Below are positions 7,907 through 15,409 of a stretch of 64,000 bases of DNA, one piece after another. Positions within the stretch are counted from its first letter, which is position 1. Every line of letters begins with the position of its first letter. The notes under the pieces are model-generated. The model saw only the letters and a program-made list of their open reading frames with translations. It was not told the origin of the DNA and made no database searches. Made by a program: the position numbers and the translations under genes. The stretch comes from Allocoprobacillus sp002160865 (GTDB lineage: Bacteria; Bacillota_I; Bacilli_A; Erysipelotrichales; Coprobacillaceae): positions 744,001 through 808,000 of the forward strand of contig NZ_AP031415.1 in assembly GCF_042850985.1 (NCBI RefSeq). The letters run 5' to 3'.

Positions 7907-8758
7907 ATGAATGAAAGATATTTAGAAGTATTAAATAAATTAAGACCTATTGATGATACTTTTATGAGAATGATATTCAGGGATTATCAATGTGTTGAGC
8001 TGTTGATGAAGATTATCTTTGGTGAACAGTTTTCACTCAAGAGATTCGAAACGCAGGAAGACCATAAGCAAGTAGGCAGTCGATCGGTGGAATTGGATAT
8101 TGTTGTATATACGCATGAAGGAGCAGTGATAGGTATAGAGGTTGAAACAAACAAAGACAATGCCTCACCATTAAGGGCAAGATATCATGCCAGTATATTG
8201 GATTGTGATTTGTCTTATCCAAAAGAAGGATGGAAAGAGTTTCCAGAGATATATGTTGTTTTTATATGTGAGGAAGATGTATTAAAAAATGGTAAAATGC
8301 TAGACCATATACAAAGATATCGAGAAGATGGCAATGTTTTTAAAGATAAGTTACATATCATCTATTTAAATGCATCAATGCAGGATGAAACACCATTAGG
8401 AAAGCTAATGCATGATATGCTGTGCAATGATCCTGATGACATGTATTATGAGGTTTTAAGAAAAAGAGTCAGTTATTTTAAAAAGCAAGAGGGAGGAAAG
8501 AAGACAATGTGTGAAGCATTAGAAGAACTAATTACTGAAGCAAAAAAAGAAGGAGAAGATATTGGTGAAAAACGTGGAAAATTAATAGGTGAAGAATACG
8601 GAGAAATTAAAAAATTAATGAAATTGTTGTTAAAGAAATTTCCAAACAAAAACTTTGAATGGGTGAAAGAGTGTAGTAAGACACAATTAGAAAAGATTGA
8701 TGATTATATCTTTTTGAATATAAGCTACAGTGATTTCTATAAATTAGTTCATTCATGA
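7907..8758 (+). CDS. Rpn-like PD-(D/E)XK nuclease family protein, copy 1
   Basis: 283 residues; ATG at 7907 follows GGAGG at 7894-7898, and the longer upstream frame lacks an RBS. Residues 1-195 form a nuclease-like domain of the PD-(D/E)XK transposase/Rpn superfamily: FMRMIFRD, then ELDIVVYTHEGAVIGIEVE (about 61-79, with the Asp and the E-x-E pair as candidate active residues). Then come LRARYHAS and a conserved FICEEDVL strand. After residue 200 the charged tail (AKKEGEDIGEKRGKLIGEEYGE) leads to a helical end. A Shine-Dalgarno and in-frame ATG at 8507 could start the tail on its own. Rpn proteins are known as RecA-independent recombination-promoting DNases with anti-phage activity in E. coli. 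Family firm; biological role inferred. Confidence 0.85.
   Translation: MNERYLEVLNKLRPIDDTFMRMIFRDYQCVELLMKIIFGEQFSLKRFETQEDHKQVGSRSVELDIVVYTHEGAVIGIEVETNKDNASPLRARYHASILDCDLSYPKEGWKEFPEIYVVFICEEDVLKNGKMLDHIQRYREDGNVFKDKLHIIYLNASMQDETPLGKLMHDMLCNDPDDMYYEVLRKRVSYFKKQEGGKKTMCEALEELITEAKKEGEDIGEKRGKLIGEEYGEIKKLMKLLLKKFPNKNFEWVKECSKTQLEKIDDYIFLNISYSDFYKLVHS
8507..8758 (+). CDS. Putative intragenic small protein: tail of Rpn copy 1
   Basis: An in-frame ATG at 8507 (codon 201 of the full gene) is preceded by GGGAGG at 8491-8496, 10 nt upstream. It is one of the best RBS matches inside any gene here. The product would be 83 residues, starting MCEALEEL and containing the charged repeat-like tail and helical end. 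In E. coli the rpnA gene makes such a C-terminal product (RpnA_S), which inhibits the nuclease. By analogy this would be an antitoxin. Expression is not shown by sequence alone. Confidence 0.5.
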   Translation: MCEALEELITEAKKEGEDIGEKRGKLIGEEYGEIKKLMKLLLKKFPNKNFEWVKECSKTQLEKIDDYIFLNISYSDFYKLVHS

Positions 8759-8760
8759 CT

Positions 8761-8787
8761 ATCAAAGGGACTTTGAATCCCTTTGAT
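8761..8787 (+). terminator. Hairpin after Rpn copy 1
   Basis: ATCAAAGGGA (8761-8770) pairs with TCCCTTTGAT (8778-8787) in a 10-bp stem. There is no T run, so it may act more as an mRNA end stabiliser than as a full terminator. Confidence 0.5.
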
Positions 8788-8857
8788 AAGATAAATAATC
8801 GTTCCTTAAATATTGAAGGTTTAATCAACTATAAAAATCAAAAAGGAGGAACGATCA

Positions 8858-9685
8858 ATGAATGAAAGATATTTAGAAGTATTAAATAAATTAAGACCTA
8901 TTGATGATACTTTTATGAGAATGATATTCAGGGATTATCAATGTGTTGAACTGTTGATGAAGATTATCTTTGGTGACCAGTTTTCACTCAAGAGATTTGA
9001 AACACAGGAAGACCATAAGCAAGTGGTTAGTCGATCGGTAGAATTGGATATTGTTGTCTATACGCATGAAGGAGCAGTGATAGGTATAGAGGTAGAAAAA
9101 AGCAAGGACAATGCCTCACCATTAAGGGCAAGATATCATGCGAGTGTATTAGATTGTGATCAGTCCTATCCAGGAGAGAAATGGAGTCATTTTCCAGAAA
9201 TGTATGTTGTTTTTATATGTGAGGAAGATGTATTAAAAAATGGTAAAATGCTAGACCATATACAAAGATATCGAGAAGATGGCAATGTTTTTAAAGATAA
9301 GTTACATATCATCTATTTAAATGCATCAATGCAGGATGAAACACCATTAGGAAAGCTAATGCATGATATGCTGTGCAATGATCCTGATGACATGTATTAT
9401 GAAGTGTTAAAAAAAAGAGTCAGTTATTTCAAAAAACAAGAAGGAGGAAAGAGGACAATGTGTGAAGCATTAGAAGAATTAATTAATGAAGCAAAAAAAG
9501 AAGGAGAAGATATTGGTGAAGAACGAGGAGAAATTAAAAAATTAATGAAATTGCTGTTAAAGAAATTTCCAAACAAAAACTTTGAATGGATTAAAGATTG
9601 TAGTAAGACACAATTAGAAAGGATAGATGATTATATCTTTTTGAATATAAGCTACAATGATTTCTACAGGTTAATTCATTCATAA
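8858..9685 (+). CDS. Rpn-like PD-(D/E)XK nuclease family protein, copy 2
   Basis: 275 residues, a tandem paralogue of copy 1, identical over long stretches. The candidate active region ELDIVVYTHEGAVIGIEVE is fully kept. Differences cluster at residues 79-82 (EKSK for ETNK), 116-126 and in the charged tail, where eight residues (KLIGEEYG region) are missing. Start ATG 8858 with AAAAGGAGG at 8842-8849. Upstream, ATCGTTCC (8798-8805) is the exact complement of GGAACGAT around the RBS (8847-8854), so the Shine-Dalgarno could be hidden in a hairpin. An internal RBS plus ATG at 9458 repeats the pattern of copy 1. Likely nuclease/toxin-like defence gene. Confidence 0.85.
   Translation: MNERYLEVLNKLRPIDDTFMRMIFRDYQCVELLMKIIFGDQFSLKRFETQEDHKQVVSRSVELDIVVYTHEGAVIGIEVEKSKDNASPLRARYHASVLDCDQSYPGEKWSHFPEMYVVFICEEDVLKNGKMLDHIQRYREDGNVFKDKLHIIYLNASMQDETPLGKLMHDMLCNDPDDMYYEVLKKRVSYFKKQEGGKRTMCEALEELINEAKKEGEDIGEERGEIKKLMKLLLKKFPNKNFEWIKDCSKTQLERIDDYIFLNISYNDFYRLIHS
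9458..9685 (+). CDS. Putative intragenic small protein: tail of Rpn copy 2
   Basis: AAGGAGG at 9441-9447 lies 10 nt before an in-frame ATG at 9458 (codon 201). The product would be 75 residues (MCEALEEL...). The RBS is better than in copy 1 although the third bases around it differ. That suggests the signal is kept by selection, not only by recent duplication. Role inferred from E. coli RpnA_S. Confidence 0.5.
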   Translation: MCEALEELINEAKKEGEDIGEERGEIKKLMKLLLKKFPNKNFEWIKDCSKTQLERIDDYIFLNISYNDFYRLIHS

Positions 9686-9687
9686 CT

Positions 9688-9714
9688 ATCAAAGGAACTT
9701 TGAGTTCCTTTGAT
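9688..9714 (+). terminator. Hairpin after Rpn copy 2
   Basis: A perfect 12-bp stem ATCAAAGGAACT / AGTTCCTTTGAT with a 3-nt loop. The stem differs in sequence from the copy 1 hairpin at paired positions (GGGA/TCCC against GGAACT/AGTTCC), so the pairing is kept by compensating changes. No T run. Confidence 0.55.
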
Positions 9715-9858
9715 ATGATAAATAATCGTTCCTTAATATTAAAGATTAAACAAATTACAAAAAAATACAATTTAGTGGTGATTCTATAAATATTTTTGTT
9801 TGTTGGATGTTTTATTGATAGAAATAGTGTAAAATGAGTTTAAGGAGAATTTAGGAAT

Positions 9859-10215
9859 ATGAATAAAGAAATTTTAAATGAAGTTGTAGAGTTTTCTCAT
9901 GAATTATTGAAGACACCAACATGTTGTCAAGAATTAAAGGATGTTGCAAATGAATGGTTAAATGCTATTGGTAGTGAAAATGAAAAAGTAATGACTGAAA
10001 AGTATGTTGCTGAATTAAAGGAAGATATTATGCCTATCGAAAATTTAATTGCTTTTGCTGATTCTAAGGCTGGACAAGATTATTTTGGTGAAAAAACTGC
10101 AAAAGATATTGTAGTACATAGTAAGGAAATTCAAGCACAAGGGGCTCAATATTGTGATTGTCCAGCTTGTGCTATTGTTGAAAAGATTCTAAAGAAATGT
10201 GGAGAAATAAAATAA
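9859..10215 (+). CDS. Small conserved CDCPAC protein (often misnamed 'molecular chaperone Hsp90')
   Basis: 118 residues, cytoplasmic, mostly helical. The features seen are PTCC near residue 21, a well-kept central KYVAELKEDIMPIENLIAFA segment and YCDCPACAIVEKIL near the C-terminus, whose CxCxxC cysteines could bind metal. Proteins of this size and motif are widespread in Clostridia and relatives. As I recall, they often carry the label 'molecular chaperone Hsp90', although nothing here resembles an Hsp90 ATPase. RBS AAGGAG lies at 9841-9846. It is a single gene with its own terminator (10209-10241). Function unknown. Confidence 0.7.
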   Translation: MNKEILNEVVEFSHELLKTPTCCQELKDVANEWLNAIGSENEKVMTEKYVAELKEDIMPIENLIAFADSKAGQDYFGEKTAKDIVVHSKEIQAQGAQYCDCPACAIVEKILKKCGEIK

Positions 10216-10241
10216 GCAAGTCGATTTGACTTGCTTATTTT
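10209..10241. terminator. Bidirectional terminator
   Basis: A perfect 14-bp stem AAAATAAGCAAGTC / GACTTGCTTATTTT with a 5-nt loop between two convergent genes. It has T runs in both directions and overlaps both stop-codon regions. Confidence 0.85.
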
Positions 10242-12808
10242 GTAAGCATTTTTCTTGCTTGAATAATAATTGTTGGTAATAATGCAAAACCATAAATGAT
10301 GAATAATTGTGTAAAAGAAATAGTATGAATCATGAATAATCCATGCATTGCAGGTACAAATAGGATGAAATGAAGTAATCCAAATCCAATAATAAAGGCT
10401 ATAATACTTGAACGATTTGTAAAGAAACCAATTTTTGTAAGAGGTTGATGGCTACGACAATTAAAACCATGTAATAGACGTGCTAAACAAATTGTTGCAA
10501 AAGCCATTGTTGATGCTGTTAAAGGATCACCTTTTAATCCTGTTAAGTAAGCACACATTGTACATATAGCAATGACAATTCCTTCATAACTGATTTGTAA
10601 GAATGTCGCTTTATTTAAAATAGAATCATTTGCTTGACGAGGTTTTTCTCTTAAGACATCGTTACGACCAGCTTCCATTCCTATCGCAATAGCTGGTAGA
10701 GAATCAGTGATTAAGTTCATAAATAATAAATGTACTGGGAAAAATGGTGTTGGTAATAATAGTAAAGAAGCAATAAAGACACAAATAATTCCTGCAAAGT
10801 TACCAGATAATAAATAGTTAATAGCATTTTTGATATTTCTATAAACATTACGCCCTGTAATAACAGCTTTCACAATTGTTGAGAAATTATCATCTGTTAA
10901 AATCATATTGGCAGCATCTTTAGATACTTCTGTTCCTGTAATTCCCATTGCAACACCAATATCACTTTGTTTTAAAGCAGGGGCATCATTGACACCATCA
11001 CCAGTCATTGCGACAATGTCACCACGTTTTTGCCATGCTTTGACAATACGAATTTTATGCTCAGGAGCAACACGGGCATAGACACTGATATGTGTTAATT
11101 TTTCATCCAGTTCTTCGTCACTCATTTGATTTAATTGTTGACCATCAATAGATAAATCGCCATCTTCATAGATACCAATCTTTTTAGCAATACTTCTTGC
11201 AGTCACAACATGGTCACCGGTAATCATAATCGGTTTAATACCAGCCATTTTACATTTTGCAACAGCATCAGCACTTTCAACTCTTGGTGGATCCATTAAA
11301 GAAACCAGACCGACAAATGTTAAGTTATTTTCATCATCTAAAGTGATTTCATCTTTTTGAAAATCTTTATATGCAAAACCTAATACACGTAAACCTTCAT
11401 TGGCATAATTTTGATTTTGTTGTAGAATTTCATTTTTATAACGTTCAGTTAATGTTTCTTTATGTCCATTGATTAAAATAGTAGAACATCTTTGTAAGAT
11501 AACATCTGGAGCTCCTTTTGTATAAAGATGGTGAAGTGATGAAACACTCATCAGTTTACGATCAGAATCAAAAGGTAATTCATTTTGACGAATTGCTGAA
11601 TTTGTAAATTCAGAATTGTTTTGAGTATGCATATGCACTAAATCAATGAGAGCTAATTCTGTTGGATCACCAATTCTTTGATCACCATTGATAACTGCAT
11701 TATTACATAATAAACAAGCTTTTAAAAGAACTTCATGATCATGTTGATGACTATCTAATTCATTGATTTCTAATAATTTTTGATTTAAATAAAGTGTTTG
11801 TGGTGTCATTTTGTTTTGTGTTAATGTTCCTGTTTTATCACTACAGATAACAGATACACAACCTAAACTTTCAACCGAATTTAAATTTTTAATAATTGCA
11901 TTTTCTTTGACCATCTTTTGAGTACTCATTGATAATACAATCGTTACAATTGAACTTAAAGCTTCTGGAATCGCCGCAACAGCTAAAGCGACCGCAATCA
12001 TTAAAGCATCTAATAATGATTCATGAGCTAAAAATAGATTTAATGCTAAAACAATGGCACAAATAATCATAATTGCAATAGATAATTTTCCACTAAAATC
12101 ATCTAAACTCTTTTGTAAAGGTGTTTTACGATCTTTGGCTTCATTAAGCATAGATGCAATTTTTCCAATCTCTGTATCCATACCGATACTTGTGACAATA
12201 TAACGACCTGTTCCATTTGTGACTAAACTTCCAGAAAAAGCCATGTTTTTTTGATCACCCACAATAACTTCTTCATGAATCGTATCAATTGTTTTGTCAA
12301 CACTATCCACTTCACCTGTCAATGCACTTTCATTAATCTGTAAAGATGCTGATTCAATAATACGTCCATCACCACTAACAACATCTCCCGCTTCAATCTG
12401 GACAATATCGCCAATTGTCAATTCATTAGAATTTAATTCACATAATTGTCCATCACGCAAAACTTTGACTTTAGGAATAGAAAGCTTCTTTAAACTTTCT
12501 AATGATTTTTCAGCTTTTAATGTCTGAACAGTTCCTAAAATCGCATTGACAATAATCACTGCCACAATAACAAAAGTACTTTCCAGCTGTCCACTTAAAC
12601 CAGAAATAATCGCTGCAATAATTAAAATAATAACAAGTAAATCTTGAAACTGTTTTAAGAAAATCAAAAACGGACTTTCTTTTTTCTTTTCAGCAAGTTC
12701 ATTTTTTCCATACTTAGCTTGTCGATGACTTGCTTCTTGTGAAGATAAGCCTTCCACAGTTGTATGGGTTTCTTTTAATGTTTCTTCAATACTTTTTTGA
12801 TAATACAT
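10235..12808 (-). CDS. P2A-type cation-transporting ATPase, probable Mn2+/Ca2+ exporter
   Basis: 857 residues. The start at 12808 has GGAGG 7 nt before it; the longer frame to 12838 has no RBS. It has the P-type ATPase order: N-terminal cation ATPase domain, membrane pairs, actuator domain, PEAL motif in M4 (IPEALSSIV), phosphorylation site DKTGTLT near residue 340, the nucleotide-binding domain, TGDGVNDAPALK, and M6 MNLITDSLPA. The acidic and amide residues of M4-M6 fit the Ca2+/Mn2+ P2A group. A yybP-ykoY Mn2+ riboswitch with terminator lies directly upstream. Together with the known Mn2+-exporting ATPases behind this riboswitch, that favours manganese export over calcium. It is monocistronic. 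Family firm; ion choice inferred. Confidence 0.9.
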   Translation of the reverse strand: MYYQKSIEETLKETHTTVEGLSSQEASHRQAKYGKNELAEKKKESPFLIFLKQFQDLLVIILIIAAIISGLSGQLESTFVIVAVIIVNAILGTVQTLKAEKSLESLKKLSIPKVKVLRDGQLCELNSNELTIGDIVQIEAGDVVSGDGRIIESASLQINESALTGEVDSVDKTIDTIHEEVIVGDQKNMAFSGSLVTNGTGRYIVTSIGMDTEIGKIASMLNEAKDRKTPLQKSLDDFSGKLSIAIMIICAIVLALNLFLAHESLLDALMIAVALAVAAIPEALSSIVTIVLSMSTQKMVKENAIIKNLNSVESLGCVSVICSDKTGTLTQNKMTPQTLYLNQKLLEINELDSHQHDHEVLLKACLLCNNAVINGDQRIGDPTELALIDLVHMHTQNNSEFTNSAIRQNELPFDSDRKLMSVSSLHHLYTKGAPDVILQRCSTILINGHKETLTERYKNEILQQNQNYANEGLRVLGFAYKDFQKDEITLDDENNLTFVGLVSLMDPPRVESADAVAKCKMAGIKPIMITGDHVVTARSIAKKIGIYEDGDLSIDGQQLNQMSDEELDEKLTHISVYARVAPEHKIRIVKAWQKRGDIVAMTGDGVNDAPALKQSDIGVAMGITGTEVSKDAANMILTDDNFSTIVKAVITGRNVYRNIKNAINYLLSGNFAGIICVFIASLLLLPTPFFPVHLLFMNLITDSLPAIAIGMEAGRNDVLREKPRQANDSILNKATFLQISYEGIVIAICTMCAYLTGLKGDPLTASTMAFATICLARLLHGFNCRSHQPLTKIGFFTNRSSIIAFIIGFGLLHFILFVPAMHGLFMIHTISFTQLFIIYGFALLPTIIIQARKMLTK

Positions 12809-12843
12809 ATTTTTTCCTCCATTCATCATCTTCAACAAACAAA

Positions 12844-12890
12844 AAAGACAAGTTCGCTAAAGATTGTATTCTTTAACGAGTCTTGTCTTT
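12844..12890 (-). terminator. Riboswitch-controlled terminator
   Basis: On the minus strand AAAGACAAGACUCGUUAAAG pairs with CUUUAGCGAACUUGUCUUU, then a U run follows. Its 5' arm includes the CUCGUU strand that also forms P1 of the aptamer at 12875-12963. Ligand binding therefore blocks termination (an ON switch). Confidence 0.85.
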
Positions 12891-12963
12891 AAGATGCACC
12901 AGAATAATAAATTATTCGCGATTGTTGATTACATCACACATATTGTGAGACTACTCCCTCATT
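12875..12963 (-). ncRNA. yybP-ykoY (Mn2+) riboswitch aptamer
   Basis: On the minus strand, P1 AAUGAG pairs with CUCGUU and directly encloses the conserved loop GGGAGUAG on the 5' side and ACAAGA on the 3' side. A CAACAAUCG segment, a short A/U hairpin and a UGGUGCAU segment lie between. This matches the B. subtilis layout (AAAGG-GGAGUAG ... GCAAGA-CCUUU). P1 and the terminator are mutually exclusive. It controls the P-type ATPase 66 nt downstream. Confidence 0.9.
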
Positions 12964-13031
12964 GCCATTATATTAACATACTCGTCAAAATATGTAAATA
13001 GAAAATCAAAAAACATCTTTTTTATTTGTGT

Positions 13032-14903
13032 TTAAGAGGATTCCTTAAACCAGAAAACAAGACCGTTTTCCTGATAATCGCCAGTGATAGGATTGATAGG
13101 TTTTGCTTGAAGTGTGTCTGTAGGTTCATACCATAGATTTTCTTTTTGCAGCTCATTTGCCATTGTCTGGAAAATGACTTTAGGAATACGGGTATCTGAA
13201 GTCATATTCATTTCTCGGTTATCATCATATCCCACCCAGCATAAAAGGGTATATTGAGGATTGTAACCGGCACATAAAGAATCGTAAGGTGTAGAACCGG
13301 TTTTTACAGCAAACTTTGTTTTAACAGGATAATTCATCATTGTGGGACTGGCATAGGAGTGAAATGATTTTTCAAAGGGAGCAGTTAGTAATTGACTAAT
13401 CATAAGACAAGTATCTTGTTGAAGTAATTGTTTGTTTTGAGGCTCATATTCATATAAGACATCTCCATTGTTATTGGTGATTTTGGTAATGGTGTGAACT
13501 TCATTATAAATGCCTTGATGAGCCAATGTTGTATAAATGGATGAAAAATCATAGATATTGGTATTAAGTGTCCCTAAGGCCAGTGAGGGATGAGGAGAGA
13601 TATGCTGGTATCCAAATGATGTGAGTGTATTAACGAGTGCCTGTTCTCCTAAAAACATATGCGTTTTAACTGCATAAATATTATCACTAAGAGCGATTGC
13701 CTGTGCCATTGTAACATCACCATAGGCATATTTTTTGTTGAAATTGGTAGGAGTATATGTTTTTCCATTTTCTAATTGAAATGTTGTCGGTTCACTTTTG
13801 AATTTGGTTGTCGGTGTAAAGCCATTTTCTAAAGCAATATAGTAAAGTAAAGGTTTCATGGTTGAACCAACTTGACGAGAAGCCTGAGTTGCACGATTGA
13901 ATTGTGATGTCGCATAATCTTTACCACCAACCAAAGCCAAAACACCTGATGTTTGGGTGTTAAGGATAATACTGGCGACTTCTAGTTCATCGCGATCTTT
14001 CATTTGTTTATCTACAACATCATTGAGTTGTTGTTGAATTTGAGTATCTAATGTTGTTTGAATATTCAATCCCTGATTGACATATTCATCAGTATAAAAC
14101 CCCAGTGTTTTTAATTCATTAATCACACAATCTCGATAATAGGGATAGGGACATTGAATAGTAGAAGATGGGTGGGGATTCAATTGAAATGGTGTTGAAT
14201 ATGTTTGATTCGCAATTTGTTGCGTAATTTGATTTTCTTCTACTAAAGCATCTAAAACGATTTTTTGTCTTGCTTTGGCTGCTTTTAAATCTTTAAAAGG
14301 TGAATAATATTCTGGACCATTAATCACACCAGCTAACATACTGGCTTCATTTAAATCTAGGTCTATAGGTTTTTTATTAAAGTAATAAAGACTGGCATTT
14401 TGAATACCATAAATACCATGACCAAAATAAACAGTATTGATATAGCCTTGTAAGATGGTATCTTTATTATAATGGGTTTCTAAACGAACTGTTAAGAAGG
14501 CTTCTTGTATTTTTCTTGACCATGTTTTCTCATTGTTTAAAAACATTAATCGAGCATATTGCTGGGATAGTGTACTGGCTCCTTCGACATGACCTTTAGC
14601 ACTGATATTGGCTTTTATGGCACGTAAAATACCAACTGGATCAAAACCACGATGTTCATAAAAACGATGATCTTCAATGGCGACAATGCTTTTTAAAAAA
14701 TAAGGTGATACATCTTTTAAGGCGACATCATTGCTTTGTTGTTGAGATTGATAAAATAATTTTTGATTTTGATCATACATTCTGATAATATGGCCACCAT
14801 TTAAATCGGGGGCTTCAATGAAATAACTGATTGAATAAACACAGATCATAAAAACAAAACCTGCAATGACAATTCTTCTTAACCACTTGATTATTTTTTT
14901 CAT
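13032..14903 (-). CDS. Class A penicillin-binding protein (glycosyltransferase/transpeptidase)
   Basis: 623 residues; the ATG at 14903 is chosen for its GAGGTGAT RBS. One N-terminal membrane helix (about 10-28) anchors it. The GT51 glycosyltransferase has EDHRFYEHRGFD (near residue 75), GASTLSQQ, and the later motifs RKIQEA and YFG-GIYGI. The transpeptidase domain has the serine motif STMKP (near 350), SDN (near 405) and KTGST (near 540). It builds peptidoglycan at the outer membrane face. It is short for the class and has no C-terminal PASTA or linker domain. Transcribed alone, divergent from the DUF1934-cls pair. Family call is certain; the exact subclass is not. Confidence 0.92.
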   Translation of the reverse strand: MKKIIKWLRRIVIAGFVFMICVYSISYFIEAPDLNGGHIIRMYDQNQKLFYQSQQQSNDVALKDVSPYFLKSIVAIEDHRFYEHRGFDPVGILRAIKANISAKGHVEGASTLSQQYARLMFLNNEKTWSRKIQEAFLTVRLETHYNKDTILQGYINTVYFGHGIYGIQNASLYYFNKKPIDLDLNEASMLAGVINGPEYYSPFKDLKAAKARQKIVLDALVEENQITQQIANQTYSTPFQLNPHPSSTIQCPYPYYRDCVINELKTLGFYTDEYVNQGLNIQTTLDTQIQQQLNDVVDKQMKDRDELEVASIILNTQTSGVLALVGGKDYATSQFNRATQASRQVGSTMKPLLYYIALENGFTPTTKFKSEPTTFQLENGKTYTPTNFNKKYAYGDVTMAQAIALSDNIYAVKTHMFLGEQALVNTLTSFGYQHISPHPSLALGTLNTNIYDFSSIYTTLAHQGIYNEVHTITKITNNNGDVLYEYEPQNKQLLQQDTCLMISQLLTAPFEKSFHSYASPTMMNYPVKTKFAVKTGSTPYDSLCAGYNPQYTLLCWVGYDDNREMNMTSDTRIPKVIFQTMANELQKENLWYEPTDTLQAKPINPITGDYQENGLVFWFKESS

Positions 14904-15013
14904 GTCCATCACCTCATTCTTTCATTCTTGCCGAAAAAGATCATTCTATTCATTGGAGAAATAAAACGTGACTTTTCTTTTCAGATTTTGATATAATGGA
15001 GGCGGTGATAAAA

Positions 15014-15409
15014 ATGAATCAAACAAAACAAGTTCATTATAAAGCTATTTTTAAACAAGGTGATGAAAAACAGACTATAGAATATAAAGTGGACGGATGG
15101 ATTGATTATGGTCAAAAAACAAGACTACATTTTCAAACAGATCAGGGAAAGATTCAAATTTCTTTTGATGAGGTTGAAGTTCATCTACAAAATGGAGATT
15201 CACTGTTAAGATTTCATAAGGAAAAGAAGGTATGGAATCATTATCAATTACCTTATGGAACAGTGGAATTAAAAACAGAACTTCTGAAATTTAAAGCATC
15301 TTCACAGATGATTCAAATGAAATATGCCTTATATGATCATCAAGGAATGATTTCTATGGTTTATATTATGATTACGCTTAAAGATTATCCCATAAAGGTG
15401 GATGCATGA
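15014..15409 (+). CDS. DUF1934 domain protein (YwiB-like)
   Basis: 131 residues from the ATG at 15014, which follows GGAGGCGGTGAT (14998-15009). It is a small beta-rich soluble protein. The spacing of strands (KAIFKQGDEKQTIEYKVDGW... KIQISFDEVEVHL... GTVELKTE) and the size fit the YwiB/DUF1934 calycin-like family, which is commonly found next to argS and rpoE. Here argS-rpoE lies 3.4 kb downstream, past cls and an IS607 element, which supports the assignment by context. It overlaps the cls start by 4 nt (ATGA), so the two are coupled. Function not known in the family. Confidence 0.75.
   Translation: MNQTKQVHYKAIFKQGDEKQTIEYKVDGWIDYGQKTRLHFQTDQGKIQISFDEVEVHLQNGDSLLRFHKEKKVWNHYQLPYGTVELKTELLKFKASSQMIQMKYALYDHQGMISMVYIMITLKDYPIKVDA

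Larger units (their letters stand above)
7850..9735 (+). repeat. Tandem duplication of about 951 bp (Rpn gene cassette)
   Basis: Two copies, with start codons 951 bp apart, share the leader (TCCTTAAATATTGA... AAAAAGGAGGAACGATCA), most of the gene and a 3' hairpin. They end in ATAAATAATCGTTCCTTAA. The string TCCTTAA occurs at about 7852, 8802 and 9730, marking unit borders. The copies have drifted in places (variable block at residues 116-124 and in the tail), so the duplication is not brand new. Confidence 0.85.
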
